In this document: one piece after another, positions 1 through 6,908 of the stretch
Numbering within the stretch: position 1 is the first letter of the stretch
How the letters are laid out: each line of letters starts with the position of its first letter
Assembly: GCA_025454565.1 (NCBI GenBank)
Contig: JALOOE010000020.1
Location: 1 to 13,020 of the forward strand
From: Anaerolineae bacterium
GTDB taxonomy: Bacteria; Chloroflexota; Anaerolineae; CG2-30-64-16
Length of the DNA stretch: 13,020 bases
Reading direction: 5' to 3'
Position numbers and translations under genes: made by a program
The notes under the pieces: generated by a model
Database searches by the model: none
The model's input: only the letters and a program-made list of their open reading frames with translations
What the model was told of the DNA's origin: nothing

Positions 1-1190
1 ACTACCACTACTGGGAGGAGGGAGGCGCCACCTATCACACGCGTTTCAATACCTGGGAGATCGCGCGCGGCAAGGAGGGTGAACCGTGGAAGGGCGACTT
101 GCGCCCCATTGATATGCCGGAAACGGTGAGCGGCCATGAGAAGATTCCCTGGGGACGGCAGGATTTTGTCAACCGCAAGTACATGTCGCGGGAGGAGGAT
201 CAGCCGCAGCCCAACACCTTCCAGATGGGGCTGGAGTTCATTCGCATCAACGCGCAGCAGGACAACTGGTTCCTGCAGATCGAGACCTTCGATCCGCACG
301 AGCCGTTCTTCACCCAACAGCACTACAAGGACCTCTACCCGCACGAGTATCACGGTCGCCAATTCGATTGGCCGCCCTATCGGTCTGTCCAGGAGACGCC
401 GGAGGAAGTGCAGCATGCCCGCTTCGAATATGCTGCGCTGGTCAGCATGTGCGACGTATACCTGGGCAAGGTGCTGGACGCGATGGATGAGCTGAACTTG
501 TGGGAGGACACTCTGCTGATCGTGAACACCGACCATGGCTTTTTGTTGGGTGAGCACGATTGGTGGGCGAAGGTTGTTCAGCCGTTCTATGAGGAGGTGG
601 CGCGTACGCCGCTCTTCATCTGGGATCCGCGTTCCGGGGTGTGCGGTGTGCGGCGGCACGCGTTGGTACAGACGATTGACCTGCCTGCGACGGTCCTGGA
701 ATACTTCAACATTGCGTTGCCGCAAGATATGCAGGGACTCCCGCTGCGCCGCACCATCGCGGACGATACACCGGTGCGGTCCGCTGGACTCTTCGGTCTC
801 CACGGCGCTCAGGTCAACGTGACTGATGGCCGCTACGTCTACATGCGCGGCCCCGCCACCCCTGAAAGCAAACCCCTCTTCGAGTACACGTTGATGCCGA
901 TGCACATGCGTCACACCTTTGCCGTGGGGGAATTGCAAGACATTGGCCTGGCCGAGCCGTTCGCATTCACCAAGGGGTGCCGGACAATGAAGATCGAAGG
1001 ACGCAACTGGCCCGGCCTCAGCGGACCGATCTTCGATACCCTGCTCTTCGACCTCCAGGCCGACCCAGGGCAGGAGCATCCCATCCTGGATTCGGCGGTC
1101 GAGGCGCGGATGGTGGAGCACCTGGTGCGTCTGATGAAGGAGAATAACGCGCCGCCGGAGCAATTTGCGCGGCTGGGATTGGAGGAATAG
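1..1190 (+). CDS. Sulfatase family hydrolase, C-terminal part (5' end outside window)
   Basis: The reading frame is open from base 3, so the gene starts upstream; the first in-window ATG (99) is internal. Alkaline-phosphatase-superfamily sulfatases hydrolyse sulfate esters using a formylglycine made from Cys or Ser in a C/S-x-P-S-R motif. That motif, the first metal ligands and any signal peptide lie outside the window, so activity and location cannot be judged here. What is visible is the second metal-site block, NTDHGFLLGEHDWWAK, with the Asp-His pair at 531-536 and the Lys codon at 570-572. It is preceded by a helix (YAALVSMCDVYLGKVLDAMDELNLWEDT) and the LLIVNTDHG strand typical of the family. 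The tail (FDTLLFDLQADPGQEHPI) is the usual sulfatase C-terminal subdomain. The stop codon TAG abuts the next gene, and the ribosome site of that gene lies inside this gene's last codons, so the two are very likely co-transcribed. Family assignment is firm; the substrate is unknown. Confidence 0.93.
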   Translation, partial: YHYWEEGGATYHTRFNTWEIARGKEGEPWKGDLRPIDMPETVSGHEKIPWGRQDFVNRKYMSREEDQPQPNTFQMGLEFIRINAQQDNWFLQIETFDPHEPFFTQQHYKDLYPHEYHGRQFDWPPYRSVQETPEEVQHARFEYAALVSMCDVYLGKVLDAMDELNLWEDTLLIVNTDHGFLLGEHDWWAKVVQPFYEEVARTPLFIWDPRSGVCGVRRHALVQTIDLPATVLEYFNIALPQDMQGLPLRRTIADDTPVRSAGLFGLHGAQVNVTDGRYVYMRGPATPESKPLFEYTLMPMHMRHTFAVGELQDIGLAEPFAFTKGCRTMKIEGRNWPGLSGPIFDTLLFDLQADPGQEHPILDSAVEARMVEHLVRLMKENNAPPEQFARLGLEE

Positions 1191-2291
1191 GTGATTGGAC
1201 TCATGACTTCTCGCGAACGCTGGCGCGCTGCGCTGCGCATGCAGCCCGTTGACCGCCTGCCATTTTGGCCCAAGATATTCGACAAATCGTACACCCAGGC
1301 GCAGGCAGTTCCGTATCCGGAAATGACCATCCCTGAGCTATACGCGTACATCGGCTGCGATCCGCACGTGCCGCTGCCCGCCTGCACTCGTGAGGTGCGC
1401 ACAAAGACTTCGGTTGAGAGTGTGACGACGGGCAAGGTGCGTGTGACGACCTATCACGCGCCATCAGGTGTCCTGGAGGCGATTGACCAGTTCGACGGAG
1501 ACTCTGGTTCCTGGCATCCGGTCATCTTCCCGGTGAAGACGCGGGGAGACATCGGAGTGATGACGGAGATCTTCGAGGATTGCCGCCTGGATCTCGACTC
1601 CGAGAAGCTCGAGGCGAACCGCAAGACCGTTGCCTCGATAGGCGAAGGCGGTTCCACCTGGTCCGGCATCGGTCGTTCCCCCTTGATGAACTGGCTGGAG
1701 TTCGTGGCGGGGATCGAGGGTGGGCAATACCTTCTGGCCGATTACCCTCAGGAGGTCGAGACGCTTTTCGCGGCCATGCACGCGGTGCTCCTACGCTCGG
1801 CTGAGATTCTGACCGAACACTCACCGGTGGATGCGCTTTACATGATCGAGGACACCTCCACGACCTATGTCTCGCCCAAACAGTACGATCGCTACTGCAA
1901 GCCGCAGATCACCGAATACGGCGAAACCGTCCGCTCGGCGGGCCGGCCGATGATGCTGCACATGTGCGGCCACCTCATGGGTCTCCTGCCTGCGTTAGCG
2001 GATATGCCGGCGGATGGCTTCGAAGCGTTCACCTCGCCGCCGGTGGGCAACACGACCTTGCTTGACGGTCGGACCGCCTGCCCCGACAAGACGCTGGTGG
2101 GCGGGACGAACGCCACCCTCTGGCTGCTTCCTGCCGACCGAATCATCGAACAGATCGAAGCGGACCTGGATGCGCTGCCCCATCATCGCGGGGTGGTCAT
2201 TAGTTCGGCCGGGGTGATGCCTCCCGCCTGTCGGCCGGAGACGATCAAGCAGGTGTCCGACTGGGTGCATGCTTATCCCGCGCGACTGTAG
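1191..2291 (+). CDS. Uroporphyrinogen decarboxylase (URO-D/MtaA-CmuA-like) family protein
   Basis: The 366-residue product opens with TSRERWRAALRMQPVDRLPF, the usual start of URO-D superfamily proteins related to cobamide-dependent methyltransferases rather than haem-pathway HemE. Residues His257 and Cys259 (LHMCGH) with Cys347 (PPACRP) reproduce the H-x-C-(n)-C zinc signature of MtaA/MtbA-type enzymes, which activate a thiol for methyl transfer. The mid-region Asp/Glu-rich LYMIEDTSTTY segment is also family-like. I chose the GTG at 1191 because GGAGGA (1181-1186) sits 4 nt upstream and the codon follows the sulfatase stop directly. The ATG at 1203 (MTSRERW) is a credible alternative and would shorten the protein by four residues. 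Tight linkage to a sulfatase suggests a joint catabolic role, for example demethylation of a compound that is also desulfated, but no corrinoid protein is in view. Exact reaction unknown. Confidence 0.85.
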   Translation: MIGLMTSRERWRAALRMQPVDRLPFWPKIFDKSYTQAQAVPYPEMTIPELYAYIGCDPHVPLPACTREVRTKTSVESVTTGKVRVTTYHAPSGVLEAIDQFDGDSGSWHPVIFPVKTRGDIGVMTEIFEDCRLDLDSEKLEANRKTVASIGEGGSTWSGIGRSPLMNWLEFVAGIEGGQYLLADYPQEVETLFAAMHAVLLRSAEILTEHSPVDALYMIEDTSTTYVSPKQYDRYCKPQITEYGETVRSAGRPMMLHMCGHLMGLLPALADMPADGFEAFTSPPVGNTTLLDGRTACPDKTLVGGTNATLWLLPADRIIEQIEADLDALPHHRGVVISSAGVMPPACRPETIKQVSDWVHAYPARL

Positions 2292-2301
2292 GATCGCCCG
2301 A

Positions 2302-2335
2302 AGCCCCACAGGGTTCCTGAAAACACTGCGGGGCT
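2302..2335. terminator. Hairpin between convergent genes, probable bidirectional terminator
   Basis: AGCCCCACAG (2302-2311) pairs with CTGCGGGGCT (2326-2335). This gives a 10-bp stem with one A/C mismatch and a 14-nt loop. It fills the 53-bp gap between the end of the plus-strand URO-D gene and the end of the minus-strand ABC exporter gene, where both transcripts must stop. There is no U-tract on either strand, so a role in termination rests on position and stem strength only. Confidence 0.45.
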
Positions 2336-2344
2336 CGGTGCATC

Positions 2345-4171
2345 TTACGCCGTCACCACCGCCAGCTCGCCGAACAGCCCCTCGTACTCCGCAGCCCGTT
2401 CCTGGCGGAACTGCTGCGTGTAGAGCTTGTAGTAGTGCCCGCGCTGGCGCAGCAGTTCGGCGTGCGTGCCCATCTCTGAGATGCCGCCCTTTTCGATCAC
2501 CAGGATGCGGTCGGCCCGCTTGATCGTCGAGAGCCGGTGGGCGATGACGAAGGTTGTGCGGCCCTGCATCAATTGCTCCATGCCGCGCTGGATCAACGCC
2601 TCGGTGATGGTGTCCACCGAGCTGGTCGCCTCATCCATCACGAAGATTTCCGGCCTCGCCAGCACCGCGCGCGCCAGACTGATGAGCTGCTTCTGGCCCA
2701 CCGAAAGCCGGTTGCCGCCCTCGCCCACCTCGGCGTCATACCCCTTGTCGAGGGTCAGGATGAAGTCGTGCGCGCCCGCCAGCTTCGCGGCCTCCTCGAT
2801 CTCCTGGTCGGTCGCGTCCAGCCGTCCGTAGCGCAGGTTCTCGCGGATCGTGCCGGAGAACAGGTGCGGCGTCTGGAGCACCACGCCGATGCGTGACTGA
2901 ATGGCGTGCAGCGTCAGGTCCATATAGTCGCGGCCGCCGATGCGGATCGCGCCTTCCTTCGGCTCGTAGAAGCGGCACACCAGGTTCACGATCGTTGATT
3001 TGCCGCCCCCTGTCGGCCCCACCAGCGCGATGGTTTCCCCGGCCTTCACTTTCAGGCTGAAGTCGGTCAGCACGGGCTTGCCCTGTTCGTACCAGAAGTT
3101 GACGTGCTCGAACTCGATATCGCCCCGGATGGTGCCGGGATCGACGGCGCCGGACCGATCCGTGATATCGGGCTTGGCATCCACCAGCGAGAAGGTGCGC
3201 TCGGCGGATGCGATGGCATTCTGCATGTCGGCGTAGACGCGCGCCAGGTCCTGGATCGGCCACATCATGAACGTCACATACGAGATGAACGCCTGGATGC
3301 CGCCGATCGTCAGCGCGCCGATCTCGACCTGGATGCCGCCGTAGAAGGCGATGCTGCCCACGGCCACCGCCGAGATGATCTGCACCGCGGGCAGGAACAG
3401 CGCCGACAACCAGGCTGCCCGGAACGATGCCCGGTACATGTCGCTGGCGAGGCCGCTGAAGTCGTCCAGGTTCGCCTGTTCCCGACCCAGCGCCTTCACG
3501 ACCCGCACGCCGGTGATATTCTGGTTGTACTCGCCGGTGAGCTTGGAGTTCAACTTGCGCACATTGCGATATTCGACCAGGATGCGCTTCTTGAACCATA
3601 CAGCGATCACCAGCAGAATCGGGATCAGCGTCAGCACGATCAGCGCCAGCTTCCAGTTGATCAGCAGCATGAAGATCATCGAGGTGGTCACGCTGATGAC
3701 CGCCCAGACAACGTCCAGCATGCCCCACGTCACCAGTTGCGCGATGCGCTCCGAGTCGGAGGTGACGCGCGACATGATCCAGCCCACGGGCGTCCGGCCG
3801 AAGTAGGAGAACGACAGTTCTTGCAGATGGTTGAACAGCTTCTTGCGCAGATCGTACTGGACGCGCTCGCCCAGGATACCCGCCATGAAGATGAAGCCCA
3901 GCACCAGTCCGGCCTGCACCAACACCAGTCCGGCGTAGATCGCGACCGTCTGGTACAGCACGGCCTTGTCGCCCGGTATGATCGCCTGATCCACCATCCG
4001 CTTCGACAGCAGCGTGAAGATGGAGTCGAGAAACGCGGTGATAGCGATGGTGACCAGGAAGCCGACCACCCATTTCCAGTGCGGGCGCAGCAGCCCCAGC
4101 ACGCGCCGCAGCGTGCCGCCGTTGAACTGCGTATTGAATTCCTCTTCCTCAAATTCGTAATTGTCAGCCAT
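2345..4171 (-). CDS. ABC exporter half-transporter, subunit with the catalytic Walker B Glu
   Basis: This 608-residue protein has an N-terminal transmembrane domain (about residues 30-325, six helices) fused to a nucleotide-binding domain (about 350-590), the full-length type IV exporter half-transporter layout. Walker A is GPTGGGKST (385-393), the Q-loop Gln is 433, Walker B is IFVMD with catalytic Glu514, and the switch His is 545. The signature is LSVGQ (489-493) instead of LSGGQ. The N-terminus before the membrane domain is strikingly acidic (EFEEEEF). The gene starts 15 nt after the stop of the partner half-transporter. AGGAG overlaps that stop and AGGGG lies closer to the ATG, so the two are one operon. 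With the partner carrying the reverse defects, this is one half of an asymmetric heterodimer of the BmrCD/TM287-288 type. These export drugs or lipids using one active ATP site. Substrate is not determined by the sequence. Confidence 0.93.
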   Translation of the reverse strand: MADNYEFEEEEFNTQFNGGTLRRVLGLLRPHWKWVVGFLVTIAITAFLDSIFTLLSKRMVDQAIIPGDKAVLYQTVAIYAGLVLVQAGLVLGFIFMAGILGERVQYDLRKKLFNHLQELSFSYFGRTPVGWIMSRVTSDSERIAQLVTWGMLDVVWAVISVTTSMIFMLLINWKLALIVLTLIPILLVIAVWFKKRILVEYRNVRKLNSKLTGEYNQNITGVRVVKALGREQANLDDFSGLASDMYRASFRAAWLSALFLPAVQIISAVAVGSIAFYGGIQVEIGALTIGGIQAFISYVTFMMWPIQDLARVYADMQNAIASAERTFSLVDAKPDITDRSGAVDPGTIRGDIEFEHVNFWYEQGKPVLTDFSLKVKAGETIALVGPTGGGKSTIVNLVCRFYEPKEGAIRIGGRDYMDLTLHAIQSRIGVVLQTPHLFSGTIRENLRYGRLDATDQEIEEAAKLAGAHDFILTLDKGYDAEVGEGGNRLSVGQKQLISLARAVLARPEIFVMDEATSSVDTITEALIQRGMEQLMQGRTTFVIAHRLSTIKRADRILVIEKGGISEMGTHAELLRQRGHYYKLYTQQFRQERAAEYEGLFGELAVVTA

Positions 4172-4186
4172 GTTGACCCCTGACTC

Positions 4187-6034
4187 CTACTGGTGCCCAT
4201 TCCCCGACGGCTCACTCGGCGCGACGATGCCCGCCAGATCCTGCTCCAATTCGTTCTCAATGCGCGCCTGCAAGTCGTAGATCTTGCGATAGAACCCCTC
4301 TTGCGCCAACAACTCGTCGTGCGAGCCGTGCTGGACGATCCGACCTTTCTCCAGCACCAGGATCTGATCGGCGTTCATCAGGCTTTGGATGCGATGCGCG
4401 ATGATGAAGGTCGAGCGTCCCTGCATCAAGCCTTCGAGCGCACCCCGGATCTCGGCTTCGGTTTCGGTGTCCACCGCCGAGGTGGAGTCGTCCAGGATCA
4501 GGATGCGCGGGTCTTTGAGCAGCGTGCGGGCGATCGCCACGCGCTGCCGTTGCCCGCCCGACAACGTCACACCCTTCTCCCCGACCAGCGTGTTGTAGCC
4601 GTCCGGGAAGCTCAGGATCACATCGTGGATGGCCGCGGCGCGTGCTGCGGCTTCTATTTCCTCATCGGGCACGTCTCGCCCGACGCCATAGCTGATGTTC
4701 TCCCGGATGGTGCGCGAGAACAGGAACGGCTCCTGCTCCACGATGCCGATCTCATGCCGCAGGTAGTCCCTCGGATACTCTTTCAGTTCGACGCCGTCCA
4801 GCGTGAGGCTGCCTGACGTATACTCATAGAAACGCGGCAGCAGGTTGACCAGCGATGTCTTGCCCGATCCGGTCGCGCCCAACAGCGCCACCGATTGCCC
4901 TGGCTTGACGCAGAAGCTCAGATCCTGGAGCACGGGCGCGTCGGCCTGGTATTGGAACGAGACATCGCGAAATTCGATCTCGCCGCGCACATCGTCGGCG
5001 GGTCGATGGCTGCCTTCGGTCAGCGGCTCGCGCGTCTGGCTGATGACCTCGACCACGCGGCCGTAGGAGACCATGCCGGTGGAGGTCTGCACGATCAGGC
5101 GGCCCAGGTTGCGCATCGGGAAGATCAGCCAAACGAGCAGGCCCGAATAGGCCAGGTAGGTGCCCACGGTGATCGTCCCGTTGATCGCCATGAGCGCGCC
5201 GACCGTGAAGCCGAGCAGCATCTGCAGGCCACACAAGATGTCGGACGTGGGCCAGAAGAGCGCGTGCATCGTCAACAGCCGCTTGCCGCGTAGGAACTTC
5301 GCCCAGTTCTCCTTCTCGAATTTCTCACGCTCGTATTGCTGCCGGGCAAAGGCCTTCACCACCCGCACGCCCGTCAGATTCTCCTGGAGCACGGTGGAGA
5401 GGGTGGCCTCCTGCTCCTGATACTTTTCGTAAGCCTTCGACACCCGCTTGAAGAAGAACAGCGACATGACGACGATCACCGGAACGACGACGACCGACAT
5501 CAGCGCCAGACGCGAGTCGAGTCGCCAGATCGCCCAGAAGTTGATCGTGAACAGCAGCACGATGCGGCCGATGCCGATCGCCTGGTCGGCATAGAAGCGC
5601 CTGATCGCGTCCACATCCGATGTCGAGCGCTGGATCAGATCGCCGGTCTGTGTTTTGTCGTGATAGCTGAAGCTCAGCCGCTGAATGTGATCGAACAGGA
5701 AGGTGCGCAGCCGCAGCGTGATCCCTTCGGCGGACCGCGAAGCCAGGCGGCCGCTGAGGAACGAGAAGCCGCCTTCGACCACCGCCAGCAGCACGAACCC
5801 CAACGCCACCGCTGCCAGGGCAACCAGCGCAGCATTCTTGCCCAGGACGTTATCGACGTAGTAGCGCAGCAGCAGATAGGTGCTGGTCTTGGCGAGCGAC
5901 GCTACTGCCAGGCTTGAGATCGCGGCGAGATAGAGCAAGCGATAGCCGGTGAGCATGCGCCACAAGCCCGTCAGTCGGTTGGGCGAGATGGCGTTCTTCA
6001 GATCGTACGGCGCGGGAGTGACAACGGGCGCCAT
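4187..6034 (-). CDS. ABC exporter half-transporter, subunit with degenerate ATP site
   Basis: From the ATG at 6034 the product is 615 residues: membrane domain about 25-335, nucleotide-binding domain about 350-590. Walker A is GATGSGKTS (386-394), the signature is canonical LSGGQ (491-495), and the switch His is 547. In Walker B (ILILD, 511-515) the catalytic Glu is replaced by Asp516. This matches the degenerate subunit of heterodimeric exporters. Its canonical signature completes the active site with the partner's Glu514, while its own Walker motifs face the partner's LSVGQ. I chose 6034 because GGAGGT lies 7 nt upstream. An in-frame ATG at 6136 would add 34 residues of low-complexity sequence that falls within the leader, and it has no supporting site. 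The gene is first in its operon and sits behind a long leader with its own promoter, a short ORF and a terminator, which suggests induction by antitermination. Confidence 0.93.
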   Translation of the reverse strand: MAPVVTPAPYDLKNAISPNRLTGLWRMLTGYRLLYLAAISSLAVASLAKTSTYLLLRYYVDNVLGKNAALVALAAVALGFVLLAVVEGGFSFLSGRLASRSAEGITLRLRTFLFDHIQRLSFSYHDKTQTGDLIQRSTSDVDAIRRFYADQAIGIGRIVLLFTINFWAIWRLDSRLALMSVVVVPVIVVMSLFFFKRVSKAYEKYQEQEATLSTVLQENLTGVRVVKAFARQQYEREKFEKENWAKFLRGKRLLTMHALFWPTSDILCGLQMLLGFTVGALMAINGTITVGTYLAYSGLLVWLIFPMRNLGRLIVQTSTGMVSYGRVVEVISQTREPLTEGSHRPADDVRGEIEFRDVSFQYQADAPVLQDLSFCVKPGQSVALLGATGSGKTSLVNLLPRFYEYTSGSLTLDGVELKEYPRDYLRHEIGIVEQEPFLFSRTIRENISYGVGRDVPDEEIEAAARAAAIHDVILSFPDGYNTLVGEKGVTLSGGQRQRVAIARTLLKDPRILILDDSTSAVDTETEAEIRGALEGLMQGRSTFIIAHRIQSLMNADQILVLEKGRIVQHGSHDELLAQEGFYRKIYDLQARIENELEQDLAGIVAPSEPSGNGHQ

Positions 6035-6130
6035 AGGTGTTACCTCCGCAGGGCGAAGACTAGGTTCGCACAAATATACGGCAGACGACGGATCAGGTTT
6101 CGCGCGGCTGGCGTTCGGTCGGCTGAGTGG

Positions 6131-6155
6131 CCGCAAGCCACAGGCACGCTTGCGG
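6131..6155 (-). promoter_or_regulatory. Hairpin in the exporter 5' leader, downstream of the attenuator
   Basis: CCGCAAGC (6131-6138) and GCTTGCGG (6148-6155) form a perfect 8-bp stem with a 9-nt loop in the untranslated RNA between the terminator and the ABC start codon. No U-tract follows on the minus strand. It lies about 95 nt upstream of the start codon and does not cover the GGAGGT ribosome site. It could be an RNA stability element or part of an alternative leader fold. Confidence 0.4.
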
Positions 6156-6180
6156 GGGAAGGGATGGATGTCGAACCGAC

Positions 6181-6221
6181 AAAAAAGCCATGAGCCGCAG
6201 GGTGGTTCGCCGGCTCATGGC
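6181..6221 (-). terminator. Intrinsic terminator inside the exporter leader (attenuator)
   Basis: Read on the minus strand, GCCATGAGCCG (6221-6211) and CGGCTCATGGC (6197-6187) form a perfect 11-bp stem with a 13-nt loop. It is followed at once by six T residues (6186-6181), a textbook rho-independent terminator. It lies about 140 nt downstream of a strong promoter, 26 nt after the stop of a short leader ORF, and 146 nt before the ABC exporter start codon, so it must be bypassed for the exporter to be expressed. A short competing pairing exists: CAGGG just upstream of the stem (6225-6221) against CCCTG in the loop (6202-6198). I did not find a long, convincing antiterminator by eye. It could also simply end GNAT transcription, but its position downstream of a dedicated promoter favours attenuation. 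Confidence 0.87.
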
Positions 6222-6247
6222 CCTGGTGCCGAGGGACTGACGGGACG

Positions 6248-6316
6248 TCAGGCGTTCGGAGTTGGGGCGTGGCGCGGCGAGCGGGCTGGTCGCATGTTAC
6301 AGAGCATATGAAGCAT
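6248..6316 (-). CDS. Leader peptide (22 aa) of the ABC exporter attenuator
   Basis: The ORF encodes 22 residues: it begins MLHMLCNMRPAR, continues with a Pro/Arg/Ala-rich stretch, and ends in Pro-Asn-Ala before TGA. AGGAGG lies 8 nt upstream of the ATG, the best ribosome site in the window. The ORF sits between a near-consensus promoter and an intrinsic terminator, the standard arrangement of ribosome-mediated attenuation. It contains no run of one amino acid, so amino-acid starvation sensing as in trp or his leaders is unlikely. Stalling by a ribosome-targeting drug, as for bmrB upstream of bmrCD in Bacillus subtilis, is a better analogy. Arginines fall at positions 9, 12 and 15, and prolines cluster in the second half; no exact Arg-x-Arg macrolide arrest motif is present. 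The translated role is inferred from architecture; I do not recognise the peptide itself. Confidence 0.72.
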   Translation of the reverse strand: MLHMLCNMRPARSPRHAPTPNA

Positions 6317-6339
6317 GTCGCTCGCCTCCTTCGAATGGA

Positions 6340-6362
6340 TTTGCGCGTCAGTAAGGCGCAAA
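6340..6362 (-). promoter_or_regulatory. 5'-terminal stem-loop of the exporter leader RNA
   Basis: TTTGCGC and GCGCAAA (6356-6362 and 6340-6346) form a perfect 7-bp stem with a 9-nt loop at, or within a few bases of, the predicted transcription start. It precedes the leader-ORF ribosome site by about ten bases. A hairpin at the extreme 5' end often stabilises mRNA; here it might also affect leader translation. Confidence 0.45.
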
Positions 6363-6365
6363 CTG

Positions 6366-6394
6366 GTTATACCCGACGTGCGGGCATCTGTCAA
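6366..6394 (-). promoter_or_regulatory. Sigma-70-type promoter of the ABC exporter operon
   Basis: On the minus strand, TTGACA (6394-6389, exact -35 consensus) and TATAAC (6371-6366, five of six for -10) are separated by exactly 17 bases. The -35 box overlaps the TGA stop codon of the GNAT gene. Transcription would begin near 6359-6360 and run through the leader ORF and the attenuator. This is the clearest promoter in the window. Confidence 0.8.
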
Positions 6395-6885
6395 ATGGCG
6401 GGGGGTGCGTTGTCGGGGAGGGTTGCGGGGGAGGGTGGGTCGCGCCGCATCGCGACGATGCGGACGTGGTGGCCGCTGAACTGCGCCTCGACGGAAGTCA
6501 TGAGATTCCCCAGTCGGAGCAGTCTCGCCAGCGCGCGCGGCAGCGTTTGCCGCTCGGCGATGTGGAACCCGAACCGCGCATAGAAGGGCGAAAGCTGCTC
6601 ACGACAGAAGAGATAGATCGGCCCGCGTTCGCGTGCCAGCAGTGCACGGACAATCTGGCTGCCGACCCCTGTCCCGCGGTATGCGCGCGCGACGACCAGG
6701 GATGACAGCTCGCGACTGCCATCGCCGTGCGGTCTGACCTGGCCGATGCCCACGATGCGTCGTTCATCTTCGGCGATGAGGAAGTCCCGCCAGTGGAGAC
6801 GCAACGGATTGAGCCGTGCATCGCGCACCATCGCCGAGATGGTCGCTTGGTCGGCGGCTGTGGCGGGGCGGATGACGACAGGCAT
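6391..6885 (-). CDS. GNAT-family N-acetyltransferase
   Basis: The 164-residue protein has the single-domain GNAT layout. The strand FLIAEDERRIVGIGQV (35-50) leads into ELSSLVVARAYRGTGVGSQIV. Arg70, Gly73 and Gly75 of RGTGVG there form the acetyl-CoA pyrophosphate loop (R/Q-x-x-G-x-G/A). Motif B is YLFCREQLSPFYARFGF (91-107). GNAT enzymes move acetyl from acetyl-CoA to an amine; the acceptor cannot be read from sequence, and drug, amino acid or protein N-terminus are all possible. The resemblance is to the small ArgA/PhnO-like group. It begins 23 nt after the MFS exporter stop, with GGAG about 11 nt before the ATG, so it is probably the second gene of that operon. Its last codons and stop carry the -35 box of the ABC exporter promoter. 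The C-terminal 15 residues are Pro/Ala-rich and probably disordered. Confidence 0.88.
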   Translation of the reverse strand: MPVVIRPATAADQATISAMVRDARLNPLRLHWRDFLIAEDERRIVGIGQVRPHGDGSRELSSLVVARAYRGTGVGSQIVRALLARERGPIYLFCREQLSPFYARFGFHIAERQTLPRALARLLRLGNLMTSVEAQFSGHHVRIVAMRRDPPSPATLPDNAPPAI

Positions 6886-6908
6886 GTCGGGACAATCTCC
6901 GGCGTGGG

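Noticed and set aside
3104..4183. Long plus-strand open frame opposite the ABC half-transporter gene
   Set aside because: Its translation is rich in His, Asp, Gln and Arg with no domain pattern. The opposite strand encodes a fully recognisable ABC protein, so this is a GC-rich antisense shadow.
6035..6136. 34-residue N-terminal extension of the upstream ABC half-transporter
   Set aside because: The in-frame ATG at 6136 has no ribosome site and the extension is low complexity. The ATG at 6034 has GGAGGT at ideal spacing and matches family length.
6181..6221. Leader as an amino-acid starvation attenuator or T-box
   Set aside because: The leader ORF has no run of one amino acid, the downstream genes are exporters rather than biosynthetic, and no T-box or specifier-loop element is visible.
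5949..6311. Plus-strand open frame across the exporter leader
   Set aside because: It runs antisense to the leader ORF, the terminator and the start of the ABC gene and has no domain or ribosome site. The minus-strand features explain this DNA better.
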